Translations under genes and position numbers: made by a program
Shown: positions 8,013 through 16,781 of the stretch, in pieces
Position numbering within the stretch: the first letter of the stretch is position 1
How the letters are laid out: each line of letters opens with the position of its first letter
Notes under the pieces: generated by a model
What the model was told of the DNA's origin: nothing
Seen by the model: only the letters and a program-made list of their open reading frames with translations
The model's database searches: none
From: Rhodospirillaceae bacterium
GTDB taxonomy: Bacteria > Pseudomonadota > Alphaproteobacteria > Bin65
Length of the DNA stretch: 48,430 bases
Assembly: GCA_011523655.1 (NCBI GenBank)
Contig: WTGH01000057.1
Location: 1-48,430 of the forward strand
Reading direction: 5' to 3'

Positions 8013-9044
8013 ATGGCACGACCAGGGAAACGCGGACGGCTGCCGGGCATCGTCGATGTCGCCAACCTGGCGAAGGTCTCGCCCGCCACCGTCTCGCGCT
8101 ATTTCAACGATCCCGATATCGTTCGGTACCGGACACGGGAGCGCATCCGCAAGGCGGTCGACGAACTCGGCTACGTCCGCAACCGCGCCATGCGCAGCAT
8201 GGTCGGCGCCGCCACCGGCTGCATCGGCCTCGTCGTCCCGACCATCGACAACGCGATCTTCTCGGAAATGCTCCAGGCCTTCTCCTCCGCCCTGGCGACC
8301 CACGGGCGGACCATGCTGATCGCGGCCCATGGCTATGACCTGGCGCGCGAGGCCGTGCTGGTCCATTCGCTCTCGGAACAGCGGGTCGATGCGCTGGCGC
8401 TGATCGGGCTGGAGCACCGGCCCGAGACGCTGGCGCAGATCGAGCGCCAGGGCATCCCGGCGGCGATGCTGTGGAACTACCGGCCGGATCGGGACTGGCC
8501 CTGCATCGGCTTCGACAACGAACTCGCCGGCCGGATGGCGGCGGAGCACCTGCTGGCGCTCGGCCATCGCGACATCCTGTTCGCGATCGGCGAGGAGCGG
8601 TCCAACGACCGGGCCGCAGGCCGACGCATCGGCGCGCTGGAGGCCGCCCGCCGCGCCGGTCTGCCGGTGCCGGACCGCCGGCGCATCGCCTGCCCCTACG
8701 ACATCCTCCTGTCGAAGGAGCTGATCGCCCACATCCTGCAGATCGGCGGCCGGCCGACCGCCGTCCTCGCCGGCAACGACGTGATCGCCCAGGGGGCCCT
8801 GTTCGCTGCAGCCTCCCTTGGCATCCGGGTGCCGGACGACCTGTCCGTCATCGGCATCGGCGATTTCCGCGGCTCCGACGCGTTCGAGCCGGGCCTCACC
8901 ACCGTCCGCATCCCGGCGCGCCGGATCGGCCGGCTCGCCGCCGACGCCCTGGTCGAGATGATCGACTGGCCGGAGGCGGACTTCCACCACGAACATTGCT
9001 GCCCGCTCGAACTGATCGTGCGGGGAACGTGCAAGGCGATCTAG
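8013..9044 (+). CDS. LacI-family transcriptional regulator
   Basis: The 343-aa protein has an N-terminal LacI-type helix-turn-helix (IVDVANLAKVSPATVSRYFND, about residues 13-33, then RKAVDELGYVRN) and a periplasmic-binding-protein-like effector domain beginning IGLVVPTIDNAIFSEMLQAF. The C-terminal part has VLAGNDVIAQGALFAAASLG and PDDLSVIGIGDF, standard for the family. It is divergent from the exporter and tct-sauS-ligase genes, and a shared operator occurs before both. It is therefore the likely local regulator, probably a repressor released by the pathway substrate. The ligand is unknown. Confidence 0.9.
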   Translation: MARPGKRGRLPGIVDVANLAKVSPATVSRYFNDPDIVRYRTRERIRKAVDELGYVRNRAMRSMVGAATGCIGLVVPTIDNAIFSEMLQAFSSALATHGRTMLIAAHGYDLAREAVLVHSLSEQRVDALALIGLEHRPETLAQIERQGIPAAMLWNYRPDRDWPCIGFDNELAGRMAAEHLLALGHRDILFAIGEERSNDRAAGRRIGALEAARRAGLPVPDRRRIACPYDILLSKELIAHILQIGGRPTAVLAGNDVIAQGALFAAASLGIRVPDDLSVIGIGDFRGSDAFEPGLTTVRIPARRIGRLAADALVEMIDWPEADFHHEHCCPLELIVRGTCKAI

Positions 9045-9161
9045 AGCCGTTCCGTGCCTGTCGGCACCGCCGACACAGGCCGGGTTCCCTTCGACAAGCC
9101 CGAATCGCAGGGCGGGAATTTCGCCCGGCCCTGCAATTCCCGGTCCGCGCAAGGAAATGGC

Positions 9162-9189
9162 TTGACAGCGGACTAAAGAACATTATATG
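9162..9189 (+). promoter_or_regulatory. Candidate sigma-70 promoter without an obvious gene
   Basis: TTGACA at 9162-9167 is followed after 16 bases by TATATG (9184-9189). The -35 is a perfect consensus and the -10 matches four of six. Transcription would enter the AT-richer non-coding stretch, about 480 bp before the CBS start. Confidence 0.4.
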
Positions 9190-9241
9190 AACAATCACAC
9201 CGCCGGCTCGGCGGGCGCGGTGGCAAAAAAACACGGTATAT

Positions 9242-9251
9242 AGACCGGTCT
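9242..9251. promoter_or_regulatory. AGACCGGTCT palindrome, possible TetR-type operator
   Basis: AGACCGGTCT is a perfect 10-bp palindrome flanked by TATAT and TGTTTTAG. It resembles TetR-family boxes such as the NemR site. No TetR gene is present in the window, and its position about 50 bp downstream of the candidate -10 suggests, but does not show, regulation of that promoter. Confidence 0.3.
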
Positions 9252-9489
9252 GTTTTAGTTTTGGACGATCAGAAAATGGCACATTTCCGGGAAAACACCG
9301 AATCGGCGAAAGTGAGTGATCGTACAAAAATGTAAAAATTCCTAACATCCCCCGCGCCCGCTGCGGCAATCTCATAACCGGCCCGCGCGGCAGACTTCGG
9401 GCGCGCGCCGCTGCGCGTGCGGCGTCAAGACCTGACAGGCTCCCGGCAGCGGAGCACATCGGCCGATCCGGACACAGGGTTCGACCGGT

Positions 9490-9605
9490 CCCTCGATACG
9501 GCGCGCTGGCGCGCCTACTCGGGATGAGGGGACTGGTGGAGATTTATCCTCTTCACCCTCACCCTGAGTAGCCCCGGCCCCCGGCCGGGGCGTATCGAAG
9601 GGCGG
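9490..9605. repeat. Intergenic palindromic repeat, copy B
   Basis: It has the same arms as copy A at 1791: CCCTCGATACGGCGCG then CTACTCGGGATGAGGG on the left, CCCTGAGTAG and CGTATCGAAGGG on the right. The central stretch between the arms differs from copy A. The terminal CGTATCGAAGGGCGG is repeated once more just after it (to about 9622). It lies upstream of the CBS gene. Confidence 0.8.
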
Positions 9606-9674
9606 GGCGTATCGAAGGGCGGCGCATTGTGGCATCGCGGGTCGGCTGCTACGGTCGGCGCCGAAAGGGTACGC

Positions 9675-11075
9675 ATGATCGAACCGGACCAAACGCAGGG
9701 CGGCGCCGGAAACGGTGCTTCGATGCTCGCCGCCATCGGCAACACGCCGATGGTGGAGTTGCGCAATCTGGATACCGGGCCGTGCCGGCTGTTCGCCAAG
9801 CTGGAGCTGTTCAACCCCGGCGGCTCGATCAAGGACCGCATCGCGCTCGGCATGGTCGAGGCGGCCGAGCGCGACGGCCGCCTGAAGCCCGGCGGCACGA
9901 TTGTGGAAGCGACCTCCGGCAACACCGGCATCGGCCTCGCCCTGGTCGCCGCCCTCAAGGGCTACCGCATGATCCTGATCATCCCGGACAAGATGAGCCG
10001 GGAGAAGATCCAGCAATGCCGGGCCCTGGGCGCCGAGGTGATCGTCACCCGGACCGACGTGCCGCCGGGCCATCCGCTGCAATATCAGACCATGGCCGCC
10101 GACATCGAGGCACGCACGCCGGGCGCGCTATACATCCGCCAGCACTACAACCCGGACAACCCGGCCGTCCACGAAGTGACGACGGGCCCGGAGATCATGG
10201 ACCAGATGGACGGCGACCTGGACGCCATCGTCGGCGGGATCGGGACCGCCGGCACCATGACCGGGCTGGGCCGCTATTTCCGCAGGGTGGCGCCCGGTGT
10301 GACGATGATCCTGGCGGATCCCGTGGGCTCGCTGCTCGCCCCCTATGTCCAGACCGGCAAATTGACCGAACCGGGCGCCTGGGTCGTCGAGGGTATCGGC
10401 GAGGACGAACTGCCGCCGGTCGGCGACATGTCGCTGATCGACGAAGCCATCGTCGTCAGCGACCGGGACAGCCTGTTGACCGCCCGCGACCTGTTGAAGG
10501 CCGAAGGCATCATGGGCGGCTCGTCGACCGGCACCATCATCGCCGCGGCCGTACAATGGTGCCGCCGGCAGACCGAGCCCAAACGGGTCGTCGCCATCAT
10601 TCCGGACGGCGGCGACAAGTATCTCTCCAAGATGTATGACGACCACTGGATGGCGGACCAGGGCTTCATCGAGCGCAGGACCTACGGCGACCTGCGCGAC
10701 CTGATCGCCCGCCGGCACGACGAGCACGAGGACATCACCGTCCCGCCCGACGCCACGCTTGCGATCGCGCTCGGCAAGATGCGGCTGTTCAACATCTCCC
10801 AGCTTCCCGTGGTGCTGGACGAGCGCATCATCGGCCTGATCGACGAATCCGACCTTTTGCAGCGGGTGCTCGGCGGCGGTGCGTTCGCCGACCGGGTCGA
10901 GACGGCGATGACGTCAAAGCTTGAAACCCTGCCGCCGCGCGCAAGCCTCGCCGACGTGAAAGCGACATTCGACAAGGGCTTCGTCGCGTTGATCCGGGAC
11001 GAGAGCCAGTATTGGGGGCTGGTCACCCGGACCGACCTGCTGAACTGGCTGCGCCGCAACCGCCCGGCGGCCTGA
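9675..11075 (+). CDS. Cystathionine beta-synthase with CBS domain pair
   Basis: The 466-aa PLP enzyme is of fold type II. IGNTPMVEL starts the catalytic domain, and the PLP lysine is Lys53 in NPGGSIKDR. Further motifs are the substrate loop EATSGNTGIGLAL and the phosphate-binding GGIGTAGTMTGLGRYF. Two C-terminal CBS motifs follow (about 345-466: ITVPPDATLAIALGKM with LPVVLDERIIGLIDESDLL, and LADVKATFDKGFVALI). This layout fits cystathionine beta-synthase, which condenses serine and homocysteine, with the CBS pair as a regulatory module. O-acetylserine sulfhydrylase activity is an alternative. The ATG at 9675 gives the natural family N-terminus. A role in assimilating sulfur released next door is possible but unproven. 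Confidence 0.88.
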   Translation: MIEPDQTQGGAGNGASMLAAIGNTPMVELRNLDTGPCRLFAKLELFNPGGSIKDRIALGMVEAAERDGRLKPGGTIVEATSGNTGIGLALVAALKGYRMILIIPDKMSREKIQQCRALGAEVIVTRTDVPPGHPLQYQTMAADIEARTPGALYIRQHYNPDNPAVHEVTTGPEIMDQMDGDLDAIVGGIGTAGTMTGLGRYFRRVAPGVTMILADPVGSLLAPYVQTGKLTEPGAWVVEGIGEDELPPVGDMSLIDEAIVVSDRDSLLTARDLLKAEGIMGGSSTGTIIAAAVQWCRRQTEPKRVVAIIPDGGDKYLSKMYDDHWMADQGFIERRTYGDLRDLIARRHDEHEDITVPPDATLAIALGKMRLFNISQLPVVLDERIIGLIDESDLLQRVLGGGAFADRVETAMTSKLETLPPRASLADVKATFDKGFVALIRDESQYWGLVTRTDLLNWLRRNRPAA

Positions 11076-11085
11076 GCCGGCGCCC

Positions 11086-11790
11086 ATGCCCCGGAACTCG
11101 TCGCGCCGCGGCGGCCGCCGCGAGAAGAAGGTCCGGGTGAAGACGGCGCGCCGGCGCCCCGCCGCCTCGACCCGGTGGCTCGACCGCCAGCTGAACGATC
11201 CCTACGTCGCCGAGGCGCGCCGGCTCGGCTACCGTTCGCGCGCCGCTTTCAAGCTCATCGAGATCGACGACCGGTTGCGGCTGCTCCGGCCGGGGCTGAT
11301 CGTGGTCGATCTGGGCGCCGCGCCCGGCGGCTGGACCCAGGTCGCGCTCGAACGGACCCGGGCCGCCGAGACCGGCGGACGGGTCATCGCGCTGGACCGG
11401 CTGGAGATCGACCCGGTGCCCGGCGCCGAAATCCTGCTCGGCGACTTTCAGGATGCTGCAACGCTGGCGCGCCTGGAACAGACGCTGGGCGGCGCGCGGG
11501 CCGACCTCGTCCTGAGCGACCTGTCGCCGTCCACGACCGGCCATCGGGCAACGGACCATCTGCGCATCGTGACGCTGGCCGAGGATGCGCTTGCCTTCGC
11601 CGAAGGGGTGCTGAAGCCGGGCGGCGCCTTCGTCGCCAAGGTTTTCCGCGGCGGCGCGGACGCCGACCTGCTCAAGCGCGTGCGCGCGCGTTTCGAGACC
11701 GTCCGCCACGTCAAGCCGCCGGCAAGCCGCGCCGATTCGGCGGAGACCTATCTGGTCGCCCAGGGCTTCCGGCCGCAGGCGCCGGCCTGA
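11086..11790 (+). CDS. rlmE: 23S rRNA (uridine-2'-O-)-methyltransferase RlmE (FtsJ)
   Basis: The 234-aa protein is of the RrmJ/FtsJ family, which methylates U2552 of 23S rRNA with SAM. The K-D-K-E tetrad is visible: Lys56 in RSRAAFKL, Asp in VLSDLSPS, Lys in FVAKVF and Glu in SAETYLVA. The SAM motif is VVDLGAAPGGWTQVAL. A basic N-terminal tail of about 28 residues precedes the core. It starts 10 bp after the CBS gene stop, so co-transcription is likely. In other bacteria FtsJ is often near ftsH or a ppx/gppA gene; neither is here. Confidence 0.93.
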   Translation: MPRNSSRRGGRREKKVRVKTARRRPAASTRWLDRQLNDPYVAEARRLGYRSRAAFKLIEIDDRLRLLRPGLIVVDLGAAPGGWTQVALERTRAAETGGRVIALDRLEIDPVPGAEILLGDFQDAATLARLEQTLGGARADLVLSDLSPSTTGHRATDHLRIVTLAEDALAFAEGVLKPGGAFVAKVFRGGADADLLKRVRARFETVRHVKPPASRADSAETYLVAQGFRPQAPA

Positions 11791-11829
11791 CCGCTCCGGC
11801 CGGGACAGCGGCGGCCCGACCTTTTGGCG

Positions 11830-13059
11830 TCAATCGACCTTGGCGCCGGTAGCGCTGCTGAGCATGGTGGCAGGGTGGCCGGCCTCGCACAGCGACTTCA
11901 GGATCGCATCGACATGGTCCGCGTCGCGGGTTTCGACGACGATGTCGAGTTCGGCCTGTTTCAGCGGCACGTTGTGGAACAGGCGCTGGTGATAGACCTC
12001 GACGATATTGCCGCCGGCCTCGCCGATCAGGCGGGCGACCGACCCGAGCACGCCGGGCTGGTCCTGGATGTCGATGCGCAGGCGGACCAGCCGCCCGTCG
12101 CGCACCAAGCCGCGCATCAGGATGGCCGAAAGCACGCGCGAATCGATGTTGCCGCCGGAGACGACGACGCCGACAGTGCGTCCGGCGAAGCGGTCCCGGT
12201 TCTGGAGGACGGCGGCCAGCGCGGCCGCGCCGGCGCCCTCGACCACCGACTTTTCGATTTCGAGCAGCATCAGAACGGCGCCTTCCAGCGCCGGCTCATC
12301 GACCAGCAGAATTTCAGAGACGTGCCGGCGAACGATTTCGCGGGTGATCTCTCCGGGCCGCTTGACGGCAATGCCTTCGGCAATCGTGGTGCCGCCGGTC
12401 CGGATTTCCGCGCCGGCCAGACACTGTTTCATCGCCGGATAGAGCGCCGCCTCCGCGCCGAGAATCTCGATGCCGGGCTTCATTTCGGACGCTATCAGCG
12501 CCATGCCGCCGATCAGGCCACCGCCGCCGATCGGCACGATCAGCGTGTCGAGGTCCGGCGCGTCCTCCAGCATCTCGAGCGCCGCCGTTCCCTGCCCTGC
12601 AATGATCTTCGGGTCGTCGTAGGGATGGACGACGGTCAGACCTTCGCGCGGCGCGATTTCCAGCGCGTGGTCGTAGCTCTCGGCGAGATCGGCGCCATGC
12701 AGGACGATCCTGGCGCCGAAATGTTCGGTCTGCCGCACCTTGTTGAACGGTGTTTGCGCCGGCATCACGATGGTCGCCGGAATGCCCAGACGCCGTGCGT
12801 GGTAGGCGACGCCCTGGGCATGGTTGCCCGCCGAGGCGGCAATGACGCCGGCCTTGCGCGCGGCGGCGTCGAGCGACGCGAGTTTAACGTAGGCGCCGCG
12901 GTCCTTGAACGACGCCGTGTATTGCAGGTTCTCGAATTTCAGCCAGATCCCGCATCCCGCGATCTCCGACAGGGTCCGGGAATGCAGCGTCGGCGTGCGT
13001 ACGATCTGGCCGTCCAGGAGCCGGGCTGCCTCGCGGATATCCTGAGCGGTAACGGTCAT
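11830..13059 (-). CDS. ilvA: Threonine ammonia-lyase with C-terminal ACT domain
   Basis: The 409-aa PLP enzyme deaminates threonine to 2-oxobutanoate. Lys52 in TASFKDRGA binds PLP; IPIGGGGLIGG-type glycine loop (VPIGGGGLIGGMALI) and ASAGNHAQGVAY are present. The C-terminal 75 residues (LVRLRIDIQDQPGVLGSVARL) form one ACT domain, as in the short biosynthetic or catabolic TdcB-like enzymes. The ATG overlaps the stop of the penicillin-acylase gene (ATGA), so it is the third gene of a coupled trio. Serine or threo-3-hydroxyaspartate could also be substrates. Confidence 0.9.
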   Translation of the reverse strand: MTVTAQDIREAARLLDGQIVRTPTLHSRTLSEIAGCGIWLKFENLQYTASFKDRGAYVKLASLDAAARKAGVIAASAGNHAQGVAYHARRLGIPATIVMPAQTPFNKVRQTEHFGARIVLHGADLAESYDHALEIAPREGLTVVHPYDDPKIIAGQGTAALEMLEDAPDLDTLIVPIGGGGLIGGMALIASEMKPGIEILGAEAALYPAMKQCLAGAEIRTGGTTIAEGIAVKRPGEITREIVRRHVSEILLVDEPALEGAVLMLLEIEKSVVEGAGAAALAAVLQNRDRFAGRTVGVVVSGGNIDSRVLSAILMRGLVRDGRLVRLRIDIQDQPGVLGSVARLIGEAGGNIVEVYHQRLFHNVPLKQAELDIVVETRDADHVDAILKSLCEAGHPATMLSSATGAKVD

Positions 13060-15470
13060 TGCCTGTTCTCCGTTGCGTCCGGCCACGGCTTGAGTTCCAG
13101 CACACCGACTGCGTTCTGCCGTGCCGTCGCCTCGTCCGGCGCCAGGCGCCAGTGGCGCACGTCGCGCCATTCCTGCACCAGGTTGTCGTAGTAGGCGGAG
13201 TAGGGATTGCCGGACTGGCCGCTGCTGATTGTGAAGCGCGACTTCGAAAGATCGGAGAAATCGTAGACGCCGCGGAAACCCGGTCCCTGCCGTGTCGCAT
13301 AGGAATTGCCGGACCGGAAGTTGACCGGCGCCTTGGTCACCGTGAAGCGCGAGCCGTTGGCGGCGATCCGGATCGTGGTCAGGCGGCCGAGCAGCGGAAT
13401 GGGGCCGAACGCCTGGTGGCGCATTTCGGCGTAGTGCAGATCGCCCCAGCGCCAGAGCAACGGATCGTCGCCCAGCCGGTCGGACAGGAAATCGAGCGCG
13501 GCTGCGAGACTCGCCCGGAGAATGGCAGGGCAGTCCTCGATCGCGTCCGTCCGGACATCGTCGCACCATTTGCGATGCTTCGTCAGGATGCCGGCGACCA
13601 CGTCCGGCCGGTTGGAAACGTACCGCTTCGCAACCTCGCCCAGCTCGTCGGCGTAGAGGCGGCGGTTCAGCTCCCGGAACCAGGCGGTGTAGATCAGCGG
13701 CTCCGGCCGGGTGAGCGCCATGGCGCCGTCCCACGCCTTCAACATCGCCAGCACGCGCCGTTGCCGGCCGTCGGCGGGTTCGATTTTCAACAGGAGCGGC
13801 AGGGTGGCGCGCGCGGCGAGCGAGACGTGGTCCGCCTGCATCCGGGCGACTTCGTCCGGCGTGAAGCGCTCTTTCGCCGCCAGCATCTGCGCGATCCGCG
13901 TGGCCCGATAATGGTCGCCCCAGCTTTGCGACAGGAAATAGGGATAGTCGCTGCCGGCGATCCGGTTGTTGGCGTTGATCAGCACGCCGTCCGGCGGGTT
14001 GAGGCTCTGCGGCAGCGAATCGTAGGGAATGTATCCGACGAGCGCGGTTTCCGGGTCCGCGCCGTCCTGGGGCAGATATCCGGCGTCGGGCCGCTTGCGC
14101 ACCGGAATCGCGCCGGGCACCAGATAGCCGATGTTGCCGGCCGTGTCGGCATAGACGAAGTTCTGCACAGGGCCGATGAACAGGCGCAGGGCTTTTCTGA
14201 ATTCCGTCCAGTTCTTCGCCTTGTTGATCCCGGCGAAGGCGGCGGCACTGGTGTCGGCGCGGCTCAGCCAGGGCGCCCGCAGAACGGCGACGCGCCCGTT
14301 CTTCCGGCCGAATTCCGCCAACTCTTCATCGAAATCCAGCGCGGGTCCGTTGCGCGACTCGCGAATCGTGAGCGTGACGTCCGCGCTGAAGCGGACTTTG
14401 ACGGTCTCCGTGCGGATATCGAACGGCACGGAATCGCCGTCGGCTATGTAGCGGTTCGGATCGGACGGATCGAGCTTCTCGAGGATGACGTCGTCGGTGT
14501 CGATGTAGGTGGTCGTGACGCCCCACGCGATATGGCCGTTATGGCCCATGATGAGCAGCGGCCCGCCGGGCACCGTCGCGCCGCTCAGGTTCAGGCCCGG
14601 CGCGCTGATATGGGCGAGATACCAGAGCACCGGCGCGTTCATGCCGAGATGCGGATCGCTCGCCAGGATTGCCGCGCCGGTGGTCGTCCGCTCCGGCCGC
14701 AGCGCCCAGACATTGGAGGCGCCGCCGCGGTGCAAATCCTTCGGCAAGGCGGCGAGCAGGGCGCCGAAATCCACGCCCTTCAGCAGGCCTTCCCTGTACG
14801 GCCCGACCGTCACCGGCGCATCGCCCGGATAGGGCGGGAAGAGCACCGGGATCGCATCCTTGCCCGCTTTCAGGGCGATTCTGGCGCGCAGCAGTTCGCC
14901 CCGCCAGTCGGTCGAAAGGCGCACCGCCATCAGCTTGCCCCAGACCAGCGTGTCGGCCGGTTTCCAGGGCTCGAATTCCAGGCCCGTCAGGTTGAATTCC
15001 GGTGGCAGCGTGCCCTTGCGGGTCTTCAGCCACTGGTTGACCCCGGCGCCATAGGCCTCGAGCGTCTTCAGCTGGCCGGGCGTCAGATGTTTCACGCTGT
15101 CCTGCGCCCGGCGGTAGAGGCCGAGGGTGCGGAAAAGCCGGTCGGCCCTGAGGCCGGGCGGGCCGATGATTTCCGCCAGCCGCCCCTGCCCGGCGCGGCG
15201 CTGCATTTCCATTTGGAACAGCCGGTCCTGGGCGTGGACATAGCCGAGGGCGAACCAGGCGTCGCTTTCGGTCTCGGCGTAGATGTGCGGAATGCCCCGA
15301 CTGTCGCGCACGATGCTGACCGGCCGCTCGATCCCGGCAACCGTCACCGAGCCGTCCAGCCGGGGCAGCGAGGTGCGGAGCCAGAAAAACATGACGACCC
15401 CGCCGACCGCCAGCACGACTGCGAGCGTCAGCGCAATCCGCAGCGTCCAGCGCAGAAACAGACGGATCAT
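13056..15470 (-). CDS. Penicillin-acylase-family N-terminal nucleophile hydrolase
   Basis: The 804-aa protein has an N-terminal membrane anchor (residues 7-30, LRWTLRIALTLAVVLAVGGVVMF region), then the A-chain signature SRGIPHIYAETESDAWFALGYVHAQDRLFQME. Autoprocessing would free Ser252 in HRGGASNVWAL, the usual G-S-N nucleophile context of this family, here preceded by alanine. Downstream, DPHLGMNAPVLWYLAHI and MGHNGHIAWGVT are typical B-chain motifs. These enzymes cleave amide bonds; substrates range from beta-lactams to acyl-homoserine lactones. The start overlaps the stop of the CaiB gene and its stop overlaps the threonine lyase start. The substrate here is unknown; the operon suggests an N-acyl amino compound. 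Confidence 0.9.
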   Translation of the reverse strand: MIRLFLRWTLRIALTLAVVLAVGGVVMFFWLRTSLPRLDGSVTVAGIERPVSIVRDSRGIPHIYAETESDAWFALGYVHAQDRLFQMEMQRRAGQGRLAEIIGPPGLRADRLFRTLGLYRRAQDSVKHLTPGQLKTLEAYGAGVNQWLKTRKGTLPPEFNLTGLEFEPWKPADTLVWGKLMAVRLSTDWRGELLRARIALKAGKDAIPVLFPPYPGDAPVTVGPYREGLLKGVDFGALLAALPKDLHRGGASNVWALRPERTTTGAAILASDPHLGMNAPVLWYLAHISAPGLNLSGATVPGGPLLIMGHNGHIAWGVTTTYIDTDDVILEKLDPSDPNRYIADGDSVPFDIRTETVKVRFSADVTLTIRESRNGPALDFDEELAEFGRKNGRVAVLRAPWLSRADTSAAAFAGINKAKNWTEFRKALRLFIGPVQNFVYADTAGNIGYLVPGAIPVRKRPDAGYLPQDGADPETALVGYIPYDSLPQSLNPPDGVLINANNRIAGSDYPYFLSQSWGDHYRATRIAQMLAAKERFTPDEVARMQADHVSLAARATLPLLLKIEPADGRQRRVLAMLKAWDGAMALTRPEPLIYTAWFRELNRRLYADELGEVAKRYVSNRPDVVAGILTKHRKWCDDVRTDAIEDCPAILRASLAAALDFLSDRLGDDPLLWRWGDLHYAEMRHQAFGPIPLLGRLTTIRIAANGSRFTVTKAPVNFRSGNSYATRQGPGFRGVYDFSDLSKSRFTISSGQSGNPYSAYYDNLVQEWRDVRHWRLAPDEATARQNAVGVLELKPWPDATENRQ

Positions 15471-16666
15471 CGGGAAGCCTCGTCGAATTCAGCCCGCAGC
15501 CGGTCGCCATGCTCGTCCAGCCGCGGCGCCGGCCGCCGGGCCGGCCGGTCCGCGTAGGCCGACATCTTGATCGGCAGGCCGGCGAGCCGCATGCTGCCGG
15601 CGTCCGGATCGTCGACCGATACAATCATGTTGCGTTCCGCGATATGCGCATTTTCGAACAGGTCCGGCACGGCGTTGATCGGCCCGCAGGGGATGTCCGC
15701 CGCTTCCAGCAGGGCCTGCCAGTGCGCGGTTGTCCCGATTGCGAGAGCGGCCTCGATCTCCGTCTTCAACGTATCGACATTGTCCAGCCGGTCGGCCAGG
15801 GTCGCGAAGCGCGGATCGTCGGGCCAGTGCGGCTGCCCGACCGTCTCGGAGAAGCGCCGGAACCTGTCTTCGTGGCCGGCGGCGACGACGATATGGCCGT
15901 CGGCCGTACGGTAGGCGTCGAAGGGAGCGACCGACGGGTGCCGCGCGCCGAGCGGGCCGGGCGCGACGCCGGTCGCGCTGTAGCGCGCGACGGCGTTCTC
16001 CAGCAGGGCGACCTGGCTGTCGAGCATGGCGACGTCGACCATGATGCCATCGCCGGTCCGGTCGCGGTGCTGCAGGGCCGAGACGACGCCGAGGGCCGTG
16101 AACAGGCCGGCCGCGATATCGCCGATCGAGGAGCCGACGCGGGTCGGCGGGCCGCCGGGATGGCCGGTGATGCTCATGATGCCGCCCATGGCCTGGACCA
16201 CCATGTCGTAGGCCGGGCGGTGGCGGTAGGGTCCGGTCTGGCCGAATCCGCTGGTCGCCGCATAGACCAGGCGCGGATTCAGGCCCTTCAGGGCGTCCCA
16301 GCCGTAGCCGAGCCTTTCCATCGTGCCCGCGCGGTAGTTCTCGTAGAGCACGTCGGCGCGCCGGACCATCGCCTCGAAGACCCTGCGGTCGGCGGCATCC
16401 TTGAGATCGAGGACGATCGATTCCTTGCCCCGGTTGAGCGACATGAAATAGGCGCTCTGGCCGGCGACATGCGGCCCGATCTCGCGCGCCGGGTCGCCGC
16501 CCGGCGGCTCGACCTTGACGATGCGCGCGCCGAGCTCGCCGAGCAGCATGGTGCCGTAGGGCCCGGCGAGCGCGCGGGTCAGGTCGATCACGGTGACGCC
16601 GGCGAGCGGGCCGGCAAGAGGACCCACAGCTTCGGGCCGGGAGTCATTTTCCTGGGGTACCGTCAT
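15467..16666 (-). CDS. CaiB/BaiF family CoA-transferase (class III)
   Basis: The 399-aa protein is a class III CoA-transferase. VIDLTRALAGPYGTMLLGELGARIVKVE-type start is present (residues 26-53), the catalytic aspartate is Asp154 in RPAYDMVVQAMGG, and LDSQVALLENA and ADIPCGPIN segments follow. Such enzymes move CoA between an acyl-CoA donor and a carboxylate. The ATG at 16666 gives a normal family N-terminus. It is the first gene of a coupled minus-strand trio with the acylase and threonine ammonia-lyase; it is divergent from the hydrolase at 16782. Substrates such as formyl-, succinyl- or mesaconyl-CoA cannot be told from sequence alone. Confidence 0.92.
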   Translation of the reverse strand: MTVPQENDSRPEAVGPLAGPLAGVTVIDLTRALAGPYGTMLLGELGARIVKVEPPGGDPAREIGPHVAGQSAYFMSLNRGKESIVLDLKDAADRRVFEAMVRRADVLYENYRAGTMERLGYGWDALKGLNPRLVYAATSGFGQTGPYRHRPAYDMVVQAMGGIMSITGHPGGPPTRVGSSIGDIAAGLFTALGVVSALQHRDRTGDGIMVDVAMLDSQVALLENAVARYSATGVAPGPLGARHPSVAPFDAYRTADGHIVVAAGHEDRFRRFSETVGQPHWPDDPRFATLADRLDNVDTLKTEIEAALAIGTTAHWQALLEAADIPCGPINAVPDLFENAHIAERNMIVSVDDPDAGSMRLAGLPIKMSAYADRPARRPAPRLDEHGDRLRAEFDEASR

Positions 16667-16781
16667 GGGCTTCCCATAACGCGAAGCGGGAGCGGCCGCC
16701 ATGCCCTTCGGCGGCAGCCGGCGCCGCGCACCGGTCAACCCGGGCATTCGACTCGGGCGGCAGCCGTGCCATATAGGCGGC

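Larger units (their letters stand above)
9045..9674. other. 630-bp non-coding stretch between lacI and the CBS gene
   Basis: No convincing gene was found. The left part is high-GC. From about 9160 to 9350 the base composition becomes AT-richer, and this part holds a sigma-70-like promoter (9162-9189) and a perfect palindrome (9242-9251). The right part is palindromic repeat copy B (9490-9605) plus a short duplicated GCGTATCGAAGGGCGG at its end. The promoter has no evident target, so a small RNA or a decayed gene is possible. Confidence 0.6.

Noticed and set aside
13059..15557. 832-aa plus-strand open frame
   Set aside because: It is the antisense of the penicillin-acylase-family gene, which has complete motifs and start/stop overlaps with neighbours.
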